Assembly (NCBI RefSeq): GCF_016862455.1
Contig: NZ_BOMZ01000012.1
Location: forward strand, 1-64,000
DNA: 64,000 nt
Origin: Actinoplanes utahensis
GTDB taxonomy: Bacteria; Actinomycetota; Actinomycetes; Mycobacteriales; Micromonosporaceae
Direction: 5' to 3'
The notes beneath the pieces are model-generated. The model searched no databases, was not told the DNA's origin, and saw only the letters and a program-made list of their open reading frames with translations. Of this stretch, positions 1 through 8,387 are shown in pieces (the first letter of the stretch is position 1; the number at the start of each line of letters is the position of its first letter). Made by a program: the position numbers and the translations under genes.

Positions 1-327
1 CGCCAGGAAGCGAAGTCAGGCGAGCGCTGCGGGCGGGTGGGTCGCGGCAACGAGCCGACCCGCCCGCAGCACCGCGCCGGGACCGCACTCCGGCCGGGCG
101 GTCCGGCGGGCCACGCCCGGGGCGGCGGGCACGGCCGAGCTCTCACGTCTGCGGATCGGACTCTGCCACGGTGGGCGCCCGGCCCGCACGCAGGCAGTGT
201 GCGCCACCGGTGTTACGGGAAGTCACACTCTTTTTCCACAGCAGACAAATAGGTAAAAAGCGCCCTAGAATGACGTTACTCCTGCGAAGATCAACTCGAT
301 TGACGTGATCGACAGCGGGGGTGGGCA
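1..327. other. Leading intergenic stretch, no gene supported
   Basis: No convincing gene is visible here. The only open frames are short, Arg/Pro/Gly-rich and typical of chance frames in GC-rich DNA. Positions about 215-300 are clearly richer in A/T than their surroundings and contain TAGAAT at 266-271, a plausible -10 element for the gene that begins at 328. No good -35 partner was seen, so the promoter is a weak inference. Confidence 0.4.
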
Positions 328-912
328 GTGCGGAACGACGACAGCGGCAGCACGCCGGTCATCAACAGGCCGGTGCCCCGGCCCGCCCATCGGGGCCCGC
401 AGCCCGCCCCGCTGCTGCTCGCCGAACCCGCCGTCAACAACGATCTTCCTCTCGAACTGGTCCGCCGCGACATCGCCGGCGATCAGCCGGGGGTGCCGCT
501 GATGCTGCGGGTGCGGGTCCTGCACACGGTCTCCGGGTTCCCCGTCCCGGCCGCGGTGGTGGACATCCGGCACCTGCCTCCCACCGGGACGGGCGAGTTG
601 CGCGGTGCGCAGGTCACCGACACCGAGGGGTACGCCGAGTTCCGTACCGTCCACCCCGGCCGCGCACCGGGCGAACCCGTCCGGATCGACACCGCCGTCC
701 ACGTCGGTGGCATCCTCGCCGGTGGGCGGGCGCTGACGTACACCGGTCCGCTCATCGTCCCCGAGCAGATCGCCGGGCAGGTGGCGCCCGGGCCCGCCCC
801 CAACGGCGAACCGCACCCCATCAGCGGCGGGGTGCTCAACGTCGTCCCCCGCGACCGTTTCGACGTGACCGCCGGCCTGCTCGCCACCATGACCGTGGCC
901 GTCGGCGACTAG
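328..912 (+). CDS. Intradiol dioxygenase-like protein, probably non-catalytic
   Basis: A 194-residue protein whose central part (about residues 55-170) follows the beta-sandwich pattern of intradiol ring-cleavage dioxygenases: a FPVPAAVVDI strand, a QVTDTEGYAEFRT turn-strand and a VHVGG strand. Enzymes of this family bind iron through two Tyr and two His, usually in a YPGWY-like turn and an HIHxKVHVGG strand. Here those places read HPGRA and RIDTAVHVGG, so the ligands appear to be lost. The first 40 residues are Pro-rich and probably disordered; no signal peptide is seen. The GTG at 328 is the first usable start. The fold assignment is an inference from motif spacing, and catalysis is doubtful. 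It stands alone and converges on the response regulator gene. Confidence 0.6.
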   Translation: MRNDDSGSTPVINRPVPRPAHRGPQPAPLLLAEPAVNNDLPLELVRRDIAGDQPGVPLMLRVRVLHTVSGFPVPAAVVDIRHLPPTGTGELRGAQVTDTEGYAEFRTVHPGRAPGEPVRIDTAVHVGGILAGGRALTYTGPLIVPEQIAGQVAPGPAPNGEPHPISGGVLNVVPRDRFDVTAGLLATMTVAVGD

Positions 913-1036
913 AGGGGTCCCGAGCGGCCCAGCCGGGCCGCAACGTACCGCTGAGACGGCCGAACCGGTGATGCACCCCGCCGAGCGTCACTCCCATGAC
1001 ACGATCCGCAGCGAGCACGCCGGCCGCCACCCCCGT

Positions 1037-1687
1037 TCAACCGCGCAGGTAGGCCAGGACGGCGCGGACCCGGCGATGGTCGTCGGCGTCCGGTGGAAGG
1101 TCGAGTTTGGCGAGCAGGCTGCCGATGTGCTTGGCGACCATCGCCTCGGTCACCACCAGGGTCCGGGCGATAGCCGTGTTCGACCGCCCCTCCGCCATCA
1201 GCGCCAGGACCTCACGCTCGCGTGGGGTCAGCCGGCTCAGCGGATCACGCCGCCGGCTGATCATCTGGCGGATCACCTCGGGATCGATCACGGTCCGCCC
1301 CGCGGCCACCGCCTCGAGACCGTCGACGAACTCGGTGACCTCCCCGATCCGGTCCTTGAGCAGGTAACCCACGCCGGCCCCACGGCCGGAGTGGATCAGC
1401 TCGGCGGCATAGGTCTGCTCCACGTACTGGCTGAGCACGAGCACCGGCAGAGTGTCGTCGGCGGCCCGCATCTCGATCGCCGCCTGCAGACCCTCGTCGC
1501 CGAACCCGGGCGGCATCCGCACGTCCGTCACCACGATGTCCGGTCTCTCCCGGGCGACGGCCTCGCGCAGCGCGACGGCGTCACCCACCGCGGCGACCAC
1601 CTCGTGGCCGAACCGGCGCAGCATCCCGGCCACGCCCTCCCGCACGATCAGCCCGTCCTCGGCGATGACGACACGCAGCCCGCTCAT
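1037..1687 (-). CDS. NarL/LuxR-family response regulator
   Basis: A 216-residue two-domain regulator. The N-terminal receiver domain (about 1-120) has an acidic residue at D11, the phospho-acceptor D55 in IVVTDVRMP and the conserved K111 in YLLKD. The C-terminal LuxR-type helix-turn-helix (about 150-205) carries LTPREREVLALMAEG. Its ATG overlaps the stop of the upstream histidine kinase gene by four bases (ATGA), so the two are translationally coupled. The kinase is divergent from an ABC/FtsX exporter, which is the obvious candidate target. The recognition helix (TEAMVAKHIGSLLAKL) has Ala and Met where most relatives have Thr-Val, a mild variation. Confidence 0.93.
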   Translation of the reverse strand: MSGLRVVIAEDGLIVREGVAGMLRRFGHEVVAAVGDAVALREAVARERPDIVVTDVRMPPGFGDEGLQAAIEMRAADDTLPVLVLSQYVEQTYAAELIHSGRGAGVGYLLKDRIGEVTEFVDGLEAVAAGRTVIDPEVIRQMISRRRDPLSRLTPREREVLALMAEGRSNTAIARTLVVTEAMVAKHIGSLLAKLDLPPDADDHRRVRAVLAYLRG

Positions 1688-2916
1688 GCCCGCACCGGAA
1701 TGTCCACGCGCACGACGGTAGGCCCTCCGGCCGGGCTGGACAGCGTGACCGTCCCGTCCAGAACCGCGACCCGGTCGGCGAGCCCGACCAGCCCCGAACC
1801 CGCCGCCGGCTCCGCGCCGCCCACCCCGTCGTCACGGACCTCCACCAGCAGCCGATCCCCCCTGACGAACGCGCTGACCCGGGCCCGGGTCGCCGCGCTG
1901 TGCTTCGCCACGTTGGTGAGCGCCTCGGACACCACGAAATAGGCGGTCACCTCGACCGCCGCCGGAAGCCGGCCGGGCAGCCGCACATCGATGTCGACGG
2001 GCAGCGGTGCGACGGAAGCGGCCTCCCCGACGGCTGCGGCCAGGCCACGGTCGGTGAGAACCTTGGGGTGCACGCCACGGATCAGCTCCCGCAGCTCGGT
2101 GAGCGCCTGTTTCGCCAGCTCGTGCGCGGCGCTGAGAGGCTCGTCGGCGGGCGAGCCCGGTGGCACCTCGAGCCGGGCCATGCCGAGTTGCATGCTGAGC
2201 GCGACCAGCCGCTGCTGGGCCCCGTCGTGCAGGTCCCGCTCGATGCGCCGCCGCTCCACCTCGAAGGCGTCGACCAGCCGTGCCCGGGACCGGGTCACCT
2301 CGATCAGCCGGGCGTCGTCGTCGCGGGGCGCGAGCATCGCCCGGACCATCGCGGCACGGGCGCCGGCCCAGGCCATCACCGGGTACACCAGGATCGGGGC
2401 GCAGAACAACCCGAGGAAGGTGGCCGGCAGCGTGCTGGAGAGCGGCTCGTCCCGGATGCTCAGCGGCGCCCCGACCGAGATCGACAGCAGGAAGCCCACT
2501 CCTGCCAGCACCAGCAGGTCCAGCCAGCACAGCAGCGCCGCCGCCAGCGCCGCGTAGAACAGCTCCCGCCACGTCGCCTCCTCCCGCAACCGCAGGGTGA
2601 TCCAGGCCCGCAGACCGGCTCGCGGCGCCGGCTGGTGCGCGTCGGCCAGCTCGTCGAAGTCGACCAGGCGCAACCGGATCCGCTCGACCCGGGCGACCAC
2701 GATCCCGGACAGCAGGCAGGCCACATAGCCGCCGATGCCGACGACCACCGCGAGCAGCAGGGTGCCCGCCACCAGCAGCGCCAGCACCGCCGCGACGGTC
2801 GCGGCGCCCAGCAGCGCGCCGCTCGCCAGATAGGCGAGCGAGCGCCACGGCCAGGACGATCGCATCAGGACGACCGGGCGCAGGGCGAGCGCTTCGAGGG
2901 CGGTACGGGCCTGCAT
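1684..2916 (-). CDS. Sensor histidine kinase (HisKA_3 type)
   Basis: A 410-residue membrane kinase. Residues about 25-185 form a multi-helix membrane module of the actinobacterial 'putative sensor' type (start SWPWRSLAYLASG). The dimerisation domain carries the phospho-accepting H230 in ERDLHDGAQQR, and the C-terminal ATPase domain has the N box (SEALTNVAKH, N335) and a GSGLVGLADR G box. The ATG at 2916 was chosen because it gives the family-typical N terminus; the frame stays open further upstream but runs into the divergent promoter region. It likely phosphorylates the coupled regulator at 1037-1687. Divergence from the exporter genes at 3028-6209 suggests a stress- or antibiotic-sensing unit. 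Confidence 0.93.
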   Translation of the reverse strand: MQARTALEALALRPVVLMRSSWPWRSLAYLASGALLGAATVAAVLALLVAGTLLLAVVVGIGGYVACLLSGIVVARVERIRLRLVDFDELADAHQPAPRAGLRAWITLRLREEATWRELFYAALAAALLCWLDLLVLAGVGFLLSISVGAPLSIRDEPLSSTLPATFLGLFCAPILVYPVMAWAGARAAMVRAMLAPRDDDARLIEVTRSRARLVDAFEVERRRIERDLHDGAQQRLVALSMQLGMARLEVPPGSPADEPLSAAHELAKQALTELRELIRGVHPKVLTDRGLAAAVGEAASVAPLPVDIDVRLPGRLPAAVEVTAYFVVSEALTNVAKHSAATRARVSAFVRGDRLLVEVRDDGVGGAEPAAGSGLVGLADRVAVLDGTVTLSSPAGGPTVVRVDIPVRA

Positions 2917-3027
2917 GGATGGCCACGGTACCGGCCGGGCGGGTCTCCGTCGGTAGTGCTGGATATACCACCGGGTGTCGATCCCGCACGACTGTGCCGG
3001 GGCCGCCGCGACGGTTGGCTGGACGGC

Positions 3028-3840
3028 ATGACGGATCACGACACACCAGCGGCCGAGACGCCAGCGGTCGAGCTGCGCGCGGTTACCAGGAGCTTCGGGA
3101 CGGGTGAACGCGCCGTGACCGCGCTCGACCGCGTGGACGCCCGGTTCGAGCCGGGCACCTTCACCGCGGTCATGGGCCCGTCCGGCTCCGGCAAGTCCAC
3201 GCTGCTGCACTGCGCCGCCGGCCTGGACCGGGCCTCCGGCGGCGAAGTGATCATCGACGGCGTGCCGGTCGGAGGTCTGAGCGAGCGGGCGCTGACCCGT
3301 CTGCGCCGCGCCCGCGTGGGTTTCGTCTTTCAGGCGTTCAACCTGGTCCCCGCGCTCACCGCGGCACAGAACGTGGCATTGCCGCTGCGCCTGGCCGGGC
3401 GCCGCCCGCACCGCGGCGAGGTGGCCGCGGTGCTGGCCGAGGTGGGGCTGGAGGGCCGGGAGCGGCATCGGCCGTCGGAGCTGTCCGGCGGCCAGCAGCA
3501 GCGGGTGGCGATCGCGCGGGCGCTGGTGGCACGGCCCGCGGTGCTGTTCGCCGACGAGCCGACCGGCGCCCTGGACGCGACGGCCGGAGCGGGTGTGCTG
3601 CGGCTCCTGCGGGAGGCGGTCGACCGGCATCGGCAGACGATCCTGATGGTGACCCACGATCCGCTCGCCGCGGCCACCGCGGACCGTGTGCTGTTCCTGG
3701 CCGACGGCCGGGTCGTGGACGAGTTGCCGGGCTCGGCCGGGGCCGAGCGGATCGCGCTGCACACCGCACGCCTGGAGGCCACGAAGACCGTGAGCGCCGC
3801 CGTCCGCACCGATGGCTCGGGCGCGGCGGTGACCCGGTGA
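3028..3840 (+). CDS. ABC transporter ATP-binding protein (MacB/LolD type)
   Basis: A 270-residue ATPase subunit of an exporter or lipoprotein-extraction-type ABC system. Walker A is GPSGSGKST (50-58), the Q loop lies in FVFQAFN, the signature is LSGGQQQRV (152-160), Walker B is VLFADEP (172-178), and the switch His is in MVTHD. The ATG at 3028 gives a normal N terminus; the open frame extends far upstream but antisense to the kinase gene. Its stop overlaps the GTG of the permease gene (GTGA), so the two form one coupled unit. The substrate cannot be read from sequence. Confidence 0.95.
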   Translation: MTDHDTPAAETPAVELRAVTRSFGTGERAVTALDRVDARFEPGTFTAVMGPSGSGKSTLLHCAAGLDRASGGEVIIDGVPVGGLSERALTRLRRARVGFVFQAFNLVPALTAAQNVALPLRLAGRRPHRGEVAAVLAEVGLEGRERHRPSELSGGQQQRVAIARALVARPAVLFADEPTGALDATAGAGVLRLLREAVDRHRQTILMVTHDPLAAATADRVLFLADGRVVDELPGSAGAERIALHTARLEATKTVSAAVRTDGSGAAVTR

Positions 3841-6209
3841 TCGCGGGTGCGGTGGGCACCGGCTGGGCCACGGTCCGGCACCGTTTCCCGAGGTTCGCCG
3901 GCACGTTCGTCGCGGTGTTCCTGGGTGTGGCCGTCGTCGCCGGTGCGGCCACCCTGCATCTCAGCTCGCAGCCACAGGCCCCCGCTCGGTACGGTCAGTC
4001 CCCGGTGCTGGTGACGCCGCCGGATCCGGGCACCGGTCAGGACAGTGACCGCCGGGCGTGGACCGCGCGGGAGGCCGCCGGGCTCGCCGCCCGGCTCGGG
4101 AGCCTGCCGGGGGTCACGGCAGCCGTCGCGGACCCGTGGTTCTACGTGCAGCGGCTCGTGGCGGGGCGGGCGACCGGTGACGCCCAGGCGGCGCTGGTGG
4201 ACGGGCATTCGTGGTCGTCGGCGGCGCTCGGTGGATACCGTCTCACCGCTGGGCGGCCTCCACGGACCGGTGGCGAGGTCGCGGTCGCCGGGCTGTCCCC
4301 GGGCGCCACCACCGACGTGCTCACCTCGGCGGGGCCGGAGAAGTGGCTGGTCACAGGCACCGTCAGCGGGCCCGGCTTCTATGTGGCGGACCATGAGGCG
4401 GCACGACGCGCCTCCGGCGTCCACGTGATCGGTCTGACCCTGGCCGCCGGCGCGGGCGAGGTCGGGGACGGCGCCGGCCGGGCCGAGGTTGCGGCGGTCC
4501 GTGCCGAGGTCGGCGCGGAGGGGGTGGTCCGGGCCGGCGCCGATCGGGATTCGCTGGAGCCGGACAGTGTCACCCGGATCCGCTGGCTCGGCGCGCAGTT
4601 GCTGATCGCGCTGGTCATGCTGGGGGCGTTCGCGACCGTCTTCGTGGTGTCGTCGACGTGTGCGCTGAGCGCGGCACAGCGCCGCCGGGAGCTCGGGCTG
4701 CTGCGGGCGATCGGCGCGACCCCGGGTCAGGTGCGCCGGTTGATGTACACCGAGACGGCCCTGATCGCGCTGTTCGCCGGGCTGCTCGGGGCGCCCGCCG
4801 GTGCGGCCGCCGCCCCGCTGCTGGCCGAGCCGATGGTCGGCACCGGTCTGGAACCGGCCGGGTTCGCCGTCACCAGCCAGCCCACCGCGCTGGCCGGGGC
4901 GATATTGCTCGGCCTCGTCGTGGCGCTGGCCGGAGTGGCCGCGGCCGCTCGCCGGGCCAGCCGGATCCCACCGCTCGACGCGCTCCGCGAGGCCGCCGCC
5001 GATCCGCGGGCGATGACCCCGGCCCGCTGGGTGGCCGGGCCGTTCTGCGCCGTCGCCGGGGCCGGTCTGCTGGCCTCCGTTCCCGCGCTGCCCCTGGAAC
5101 TGCGCTCGACCGCCGGGCTGGGCGCCGCGATGCTGCTGCTCACCGCGGCCGCGCTGCTGTCGCCGGTGCTGATCGTCCCGCTGGTCCGGGTGATCGCCCG
5201 GCCCTGGCGGAACACCGCCATCGGCATGCTGGTCCGCGAGAGCACCCTGACCGGGGTGCGGCGCGTCGCGTCGACTGCCGCGCCGGTCCTCGCCACGGTC
5301 GGGTTCACGGTGCTGCTCGCCGGCACGGTGGCGACCGCGGAGGCCGCCGTCGGGATCGACGAGTCGGCGAAGTACCCCGCCGGCACGCTGCTGGTCCCGG
5401 ACGGTACCCCCGGCCTGTCCGCGGCGGCGGTCACCGCCCAGGGCGCCGAGCCCACCCCGTCGACCCGCCTCCTGATCACCCACGGCGGCGCGACGACCGG
5501 CGTCCCGGCGAGCGGCTCCGTCACCGGCCCCGCCGGGACCGGTGACGGACCGGCTCCCGGCGGGGAGTTCCTGGTCCTGGACCGGTACACGGCGGCGGAA
5601 CTCGATGCCCGCGCCGGAGATGTGGTGCGGGTGCGGTTCGCCGACGGCGCGGTGACGTCGCTGCCGGTCCGGGCGGTCGGGGCGGAGGTCCAGGTGCCGG
5701 TGGAGATGGTTCGCCGGCACGACCCTGATGCGCTGACCCGCCTGGTCGTCCTGGAGGAGGATGCCGTGGCCGTCCCCGGCGGGCGGTTCCTGCCGGTTCA
5801 GGAGTACGTGCGGGAGGAGGTCGACGAGGAGGGACGGCTGGTGGATCTGTTCCTGGTCGCGCTGATCGGGCTCACGGCCGGATACACCGGGATCGCGGTC
5901 GGCAACACGCTGCTGATGGCCACCGCGGCGCGGCGGCCGGAGTTCGGGGCGCTGCGGCTGGCCGGGGCGGGCACCGGGCAGGTGCTCCGGATCGTCACCG
6001 CGGAGACGTTGCTGGCGGTGCTGACCGGGGCCGTTCTCGGGACCCTGGTCGCGGTGATCTCGCTCGCCGGGATCCGGGCCGCCTTCGCAGCGGAGGTCGG
6101 CGCGGAGATCGCCCTGGTCATCCCCTGGACGATCACGGCTGCGGTGACCGCGATCTGTGCGGCGCTGGCCACGGCCGCCGCGATCGTCCCGGTCCTGCGG
6201 CGGGGGTGA
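3837..6209 (+). CDS. FtsX-like ABC transporter permease
   Basis: A 790-residue integral membrane permease with two FtsX repeats. It has an N-terminal transmembrane helix (about 20-42), a large extracytoplasmic domain, a three-helix block (about 250-370) with the RRRELGLLRAIGATPGQVRRL coupling segment, a middle helical block, a second extracytoplasmic domain, and a C-terminal three-helix block with RRPEFGALRLAGAGTGQVLR. This layout matches duplicated actinobacterial MacB/FtsX-type exporters. The GTG start overlaps the ATPase stop by four bases. It works with the ATPase at 3028-3840 and is probably controlled by the divergent two-component pair. The substrate is unknown. Confidence 0.92.
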   Translation: MIAGAVGTGWATVRHRFPRFAGTFVAVFLGVAVVAGAATLHLSSQPQAPARYGQSPVLVTPPDPGTGQDSDRRAWTAREAAGLAARLGSLPGVTAAVADPWFYVQRLVAGRATGDAQAALVDGHSWSSAALGGYRLTAGRPPRTGGEVAVAGLSPGATTDVLTSAGPEKWLVTGTVSGPGFYVADHEAARRASGVHVIGLTLAAGAGEVGDGAGRAEVAAVRAEVGAEGVVRAGADRDSLEPDSVTRIRWLGAQLLIALVMLGAFATVFVVSSTCALSAAQRRRELGLLRAIGATPGQVRRLMYTETALIALFAGLLGAPAGAAAAPLLAEPMVGTGLEPAGFAVTSQPTALAGAILLGLVVALAGVAAAARRASRIPPLDALREAAADPRAMTPARWVAGPFCAVAGAGLLASVPALPLELRSTAGLGAAMLLLTAAALLSPVLIVPLVRVIARPWRNTAIGMLVRESTLTGVRRVASTAAPVLATVGFTVLLAGTVATAEAAVGIDESAKYPAGTLLVPDGTPGLSAAAVTAQGAEPTPSTRLLITHGGATTGVPASGSVTGPAGTGDGPAPGGEFLVLDRYTAAELDARAGDVVRVRFADGAVTSLPVRAVGAEVQVPVEMVRRHDPDALTRLVVLEEDAVAVPGGRFLPVQEYVREEVDEEGRLVDLFLVALIGLTAGYTGIAVGNTLLMATAARRPEFGALRLAGAGTGQVLRIVTAETLLAVLTGAVLGTLVAVISLAGIRAAFAAEVGAEIALVIPWTITAAVTAICAALATAAAIVPVLRRG

Positions 6210-6360
6210 GCGAAAGTCGTGTGCCCGGTAACGAACCGCGCGGCAGGATATTTCATGATCTTGAGCGGGGTGCCTTCATACCGGTCCCCACCAGGCATTC
6301 CTGTGGGTGACCGGGAGGTTCTAGGCTGACCCGAAAGCACCAGAGCAGGGGGCCGCAACG

Positions 6361-6798
6361 ATGCGCCATGACACGCGGCAGGACGCCACACCGCACACCG
6401 GGTGGCAGGACGACGGCCGGCCCGATCGGCGCCGGAGACTCCTCTGGACGCTGGTGGGCCTGCAGGCGCTGCTCGTCGTTCCGACGGCGTACCTCTGGCT
6501 GGGACCGGCCAGCGCGACGGCCGCCGCCAACCCGGAGCCGGACCTCGGCGCCGGACTCGTCGGGCTGCTGCTGATGATCGCCGGTCTGCCCTGGTCGATG
6601 TTCGTCTGCCTGCTCGACAACCACTACGGGCTCTTCGACAGCGGTGCCCGTGACGTGTTCGTGCTCGGTCCCGCCGTGCTGAACCTGGCGATCACCGCGT
6701 TCGGGGTCTGGTGGACCGGCCGGCACCCGGTGACTGCCACCGACTGGCAGGTCATCGAAGACGCCGGCGACCTGGAGGACGCCGGGCCGAGGCCCTGA
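6361..6798 (+). CDS. Small membrane protein of unknown function
   Basis: A 145-residue protein with a hydrophilic, charged N terminus (about 1-27) and three or four predicted membrane helices: LLWTLVGLQALLVVPTAYLW, LVGLLLMIAGLPWSMFVCLL and VLGPAVLNLAITAFGVWW. A short acidic tail follows. The ATG at 6361 has a purine-rich AGGGGG at a suitable distance. It resembles small SCO4225-like actinobacterial membrane proteins in layout, but that is a weak association. It stands alone between the exporter and a convergent EAL/HDOD gene and is followed at once by a 15-bp tandem repeat. I cannot assign a role. Confidence 0.8.
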   Translation: MRHDTRQDATPHTGWQDDGRPDRRRRLLWTLVGLQALLVVPTAYLWLGPASATAAANPEPDLGAGLVGLLLMIAGLPWSMFVCLLDNHYGLFDSGARDVFVLGPAVLNLAITAFGVWWTGRHPVTATDWQVIEDAGDLEDAGPRP

Positions 6799-6830
6799 TC
6801 GGCTTCCTGCCGGGGCGCGGCCGGAACTCG

Positions 6831-6903
6831 CCCGACGGGAGGCGGCCCGACGGGAGGCGGCCCGACGGGAGGCGGCCCGACGGGAGGCGGCCCGACGGGA
6901 CGG
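6831..6903. repeat. 15-bp tandem repeat, about 4.9 copies
   Basis: Four exact copies of CCCGACGGGAGGCGG start at 6831, 6846, 6861 and 6876, followed by a partial copy at 6891-6903. The array lies between the small membrane protein gene and the convergent EAL/HDOD gene. The 15-bp unit keeps any reading frame, but the frame here is not part of a recognisable protein. The DNA after it (to about 7000) remains a looser GGCGAGAGG/GGCCGG repeat. It may act as a hairpin-forming barrier between convergent transcripts, which is an inference. Confidence 0.9.
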
Positions 6904-7001
6904 CCCGGCGAGAGGCCGGCCCGGCGAAGGGCGGGCCGGCGAGAGCAGGCGTGGCGGGGAGGGCGGACGGCGAAAGGCGGCCTGGTGGGAGGGCGTCCGG
7001 G

Positions 7002-8231
7002 TCAGGCGGGGCGGCGGCGGGTGGACGGCGGCTTGAAGCGATGCGCCGCCGTCAGCGTCCGCGTCGACCAGCGCATGGCGTCGAGGGACAGGCCGGCCAG
7101 GTCGCCGCTGCCCCACTCGCCGTCCTCGTAGGCGCGGACCGCCCGGAGCACCTCGCCGAGACGGCCGGTGCCGTAGGCGAGGGCGTCGGAGACCTCGACG
7201 GTCAGCGGCAGCTGGTCGGTCATCGCGGACGGTGTCAGCGCCATCAGCCCGGCCATGCCGGCGACCAGGCCGGCCACGAAGGCGGCGCCCGGGTCGGCGC
7301 CGAAGCGCGGGGCCAGGTTCTCGCACAGGCGCGCCTGCGTGAGGACGGTGAGCAGCTGCTCCTCGGGCGCCTCGGCCACGTCGTCGACCACCATCAGGGT
7401 GGCCCAGCGGCGGATCCGGGTGAGGCCGACCAGCATGACGGCCTGGCGGACCGAGGAGATCCGACTGACCACGCCGGCGGCGACCGAGTTGCTGACCCGC
7501 AGCACGCGCAGGGCGAGCGCCGGGTCGCTGACGATGATCGCGGTAATCTTGTCGAGGGGCACGTCGGGTGACATGAGCGCGGCGACGAGTTCGAGCCGGC
7601 GCATCCGGGACGGGGACAGGCTGGGCGTGCTGAGCACCTGGGGGCGGCTCAGCGCGTACCCCTGCCGCAGTTCCATGCCGAAGTGGTCGGCGATCGCGAC
7701 CTGGTCGGCCGTCTCGAGGCGTTCGGCGACGAGCTGGATGCCGGGGTGCTCGCGGCAGGCGGCGACGATGTCGCCGAGCCGGCTGAGGTCGCCGTCGAGA
7801 AGATCGAGTTTGACGTACGAGGCCAGCCCGAGCAGCCGTTCGTGCCCGGAACCCCAGACGAAGTCGTCGAGGGCGATCTTGTATCCGGCCTCGGCGAGGG
7901 CGGTCAGCCCGGCGATCACCTCGTCGTCGACGTCGACCGTCTCCAGCACCTCGAGCACCACCTGTTCGGGGCCGAACGGCAACGGCAGCCGCCCGGTCAC
8001 GAACTCGCGGGTGAGGTTGATGAAGCAGGGCCGGTTGCCGGCCACTTCAGCGATACCGAACTCGGTGAACGCGTTCACCATGACGGCGCTGGTGGCGTAG
8101 GTGTCCTGCCGCCCCGACGCGACGTCGTCCATACGGCCACGGAACAGCAGCTCGTAAGCCACGACGGCGCCTTGAGCGTCGAAGATCGGCTGACGGCCCA
8201 CATGTACCGCATCCAACACCGGGATTCCCAC
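7002..8231 (-). CDS. EAL and HDOD domain regulatory protein
   Basis: A 409-residue cytoplasmic protein of the YuxH-like type. The N-terminal EAL-like half (about 1-200) has YELLFRG in place of the EAL signature but keeps FINL, VLEVLE, ALDDF, VKLD, AERLE and RQGY, so most metal- and substrate-binding positions survive. The C-terminal HDOD half (about 205-390) contains LDKITAIIVSDPALALRVLR and RQAVMLVGLTRIRRW. Related proteins are thought to bind or hydrolyse cyclic di-GMP, or to act as non-catalytic scaffolds; activity here is uncertain. A diguanylate cyclase with an intact active site is encoded at 34620-36092. The gene is monocistronic and divergent from the acyl-CoA ligase gene. Confidence 0.9.
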   Translation of the reverse strand: MGIPVLDAVHVGRQPIFDAQGAVVAYELLFRGRMDDVASGRQDTYATSAVMVNAFTEFGIAEVAGNRPCFINLTREFVTGRLPLPFGPEQVVLEVLETVDVDDEVIAGLTALAEAGYKIALDDFVWGSGHERLLGLASYVKLDLLDGDLSRLGDIVAACREHPGIQLVAERLETADQVAIADHFGMELRQGYALSRPQVLSTPSLSPSRMRRLELVAALMSPDVPLDKITAIIVSDPALALRVLRVSNSVAAGVVSRISSVRQAVMLVGLTRIRRWATLMVVDDVAEAPEEQLLTVLTQARLCENLAPRFGADPGAAFVAGLVAGMAGLMALTPSAMTDQLPLTVEVSDALAYGTGRLGEVLRAVRAYEDGEWGSGDLAGLSLDAMRWSTRTLTAAHRFKPPSTRRRPA

Positions 8232-8387
8232 GACGGAGCCATCGGCAGCGGATGTCCGGACCTAAACAAAGGCGCAGGGAAACAAAGACGAAACGAAGGG
8301 TTCCACGGACCCGGGTGCGCATGCTGGGATGGCAAAACAGCGGATGAGACCGCCGTCACAACTCACCGGTAAGAAGGGTTCCACCGC

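Noticed and set aside
37-252. Possible 71-residue gene at the window start
   Set aside because: Arg/Gly/Pro-rich with no motif, no good ribosome-binding site and no partner gene.
1900-3027. Long plus-strand extension of the ABC ATPase frame over the histidine kinase gene
   Set aside because: It is antisense to a clear kinase gene, has no domain and gives an unusual composition; the ATPase starts normally at 3028.
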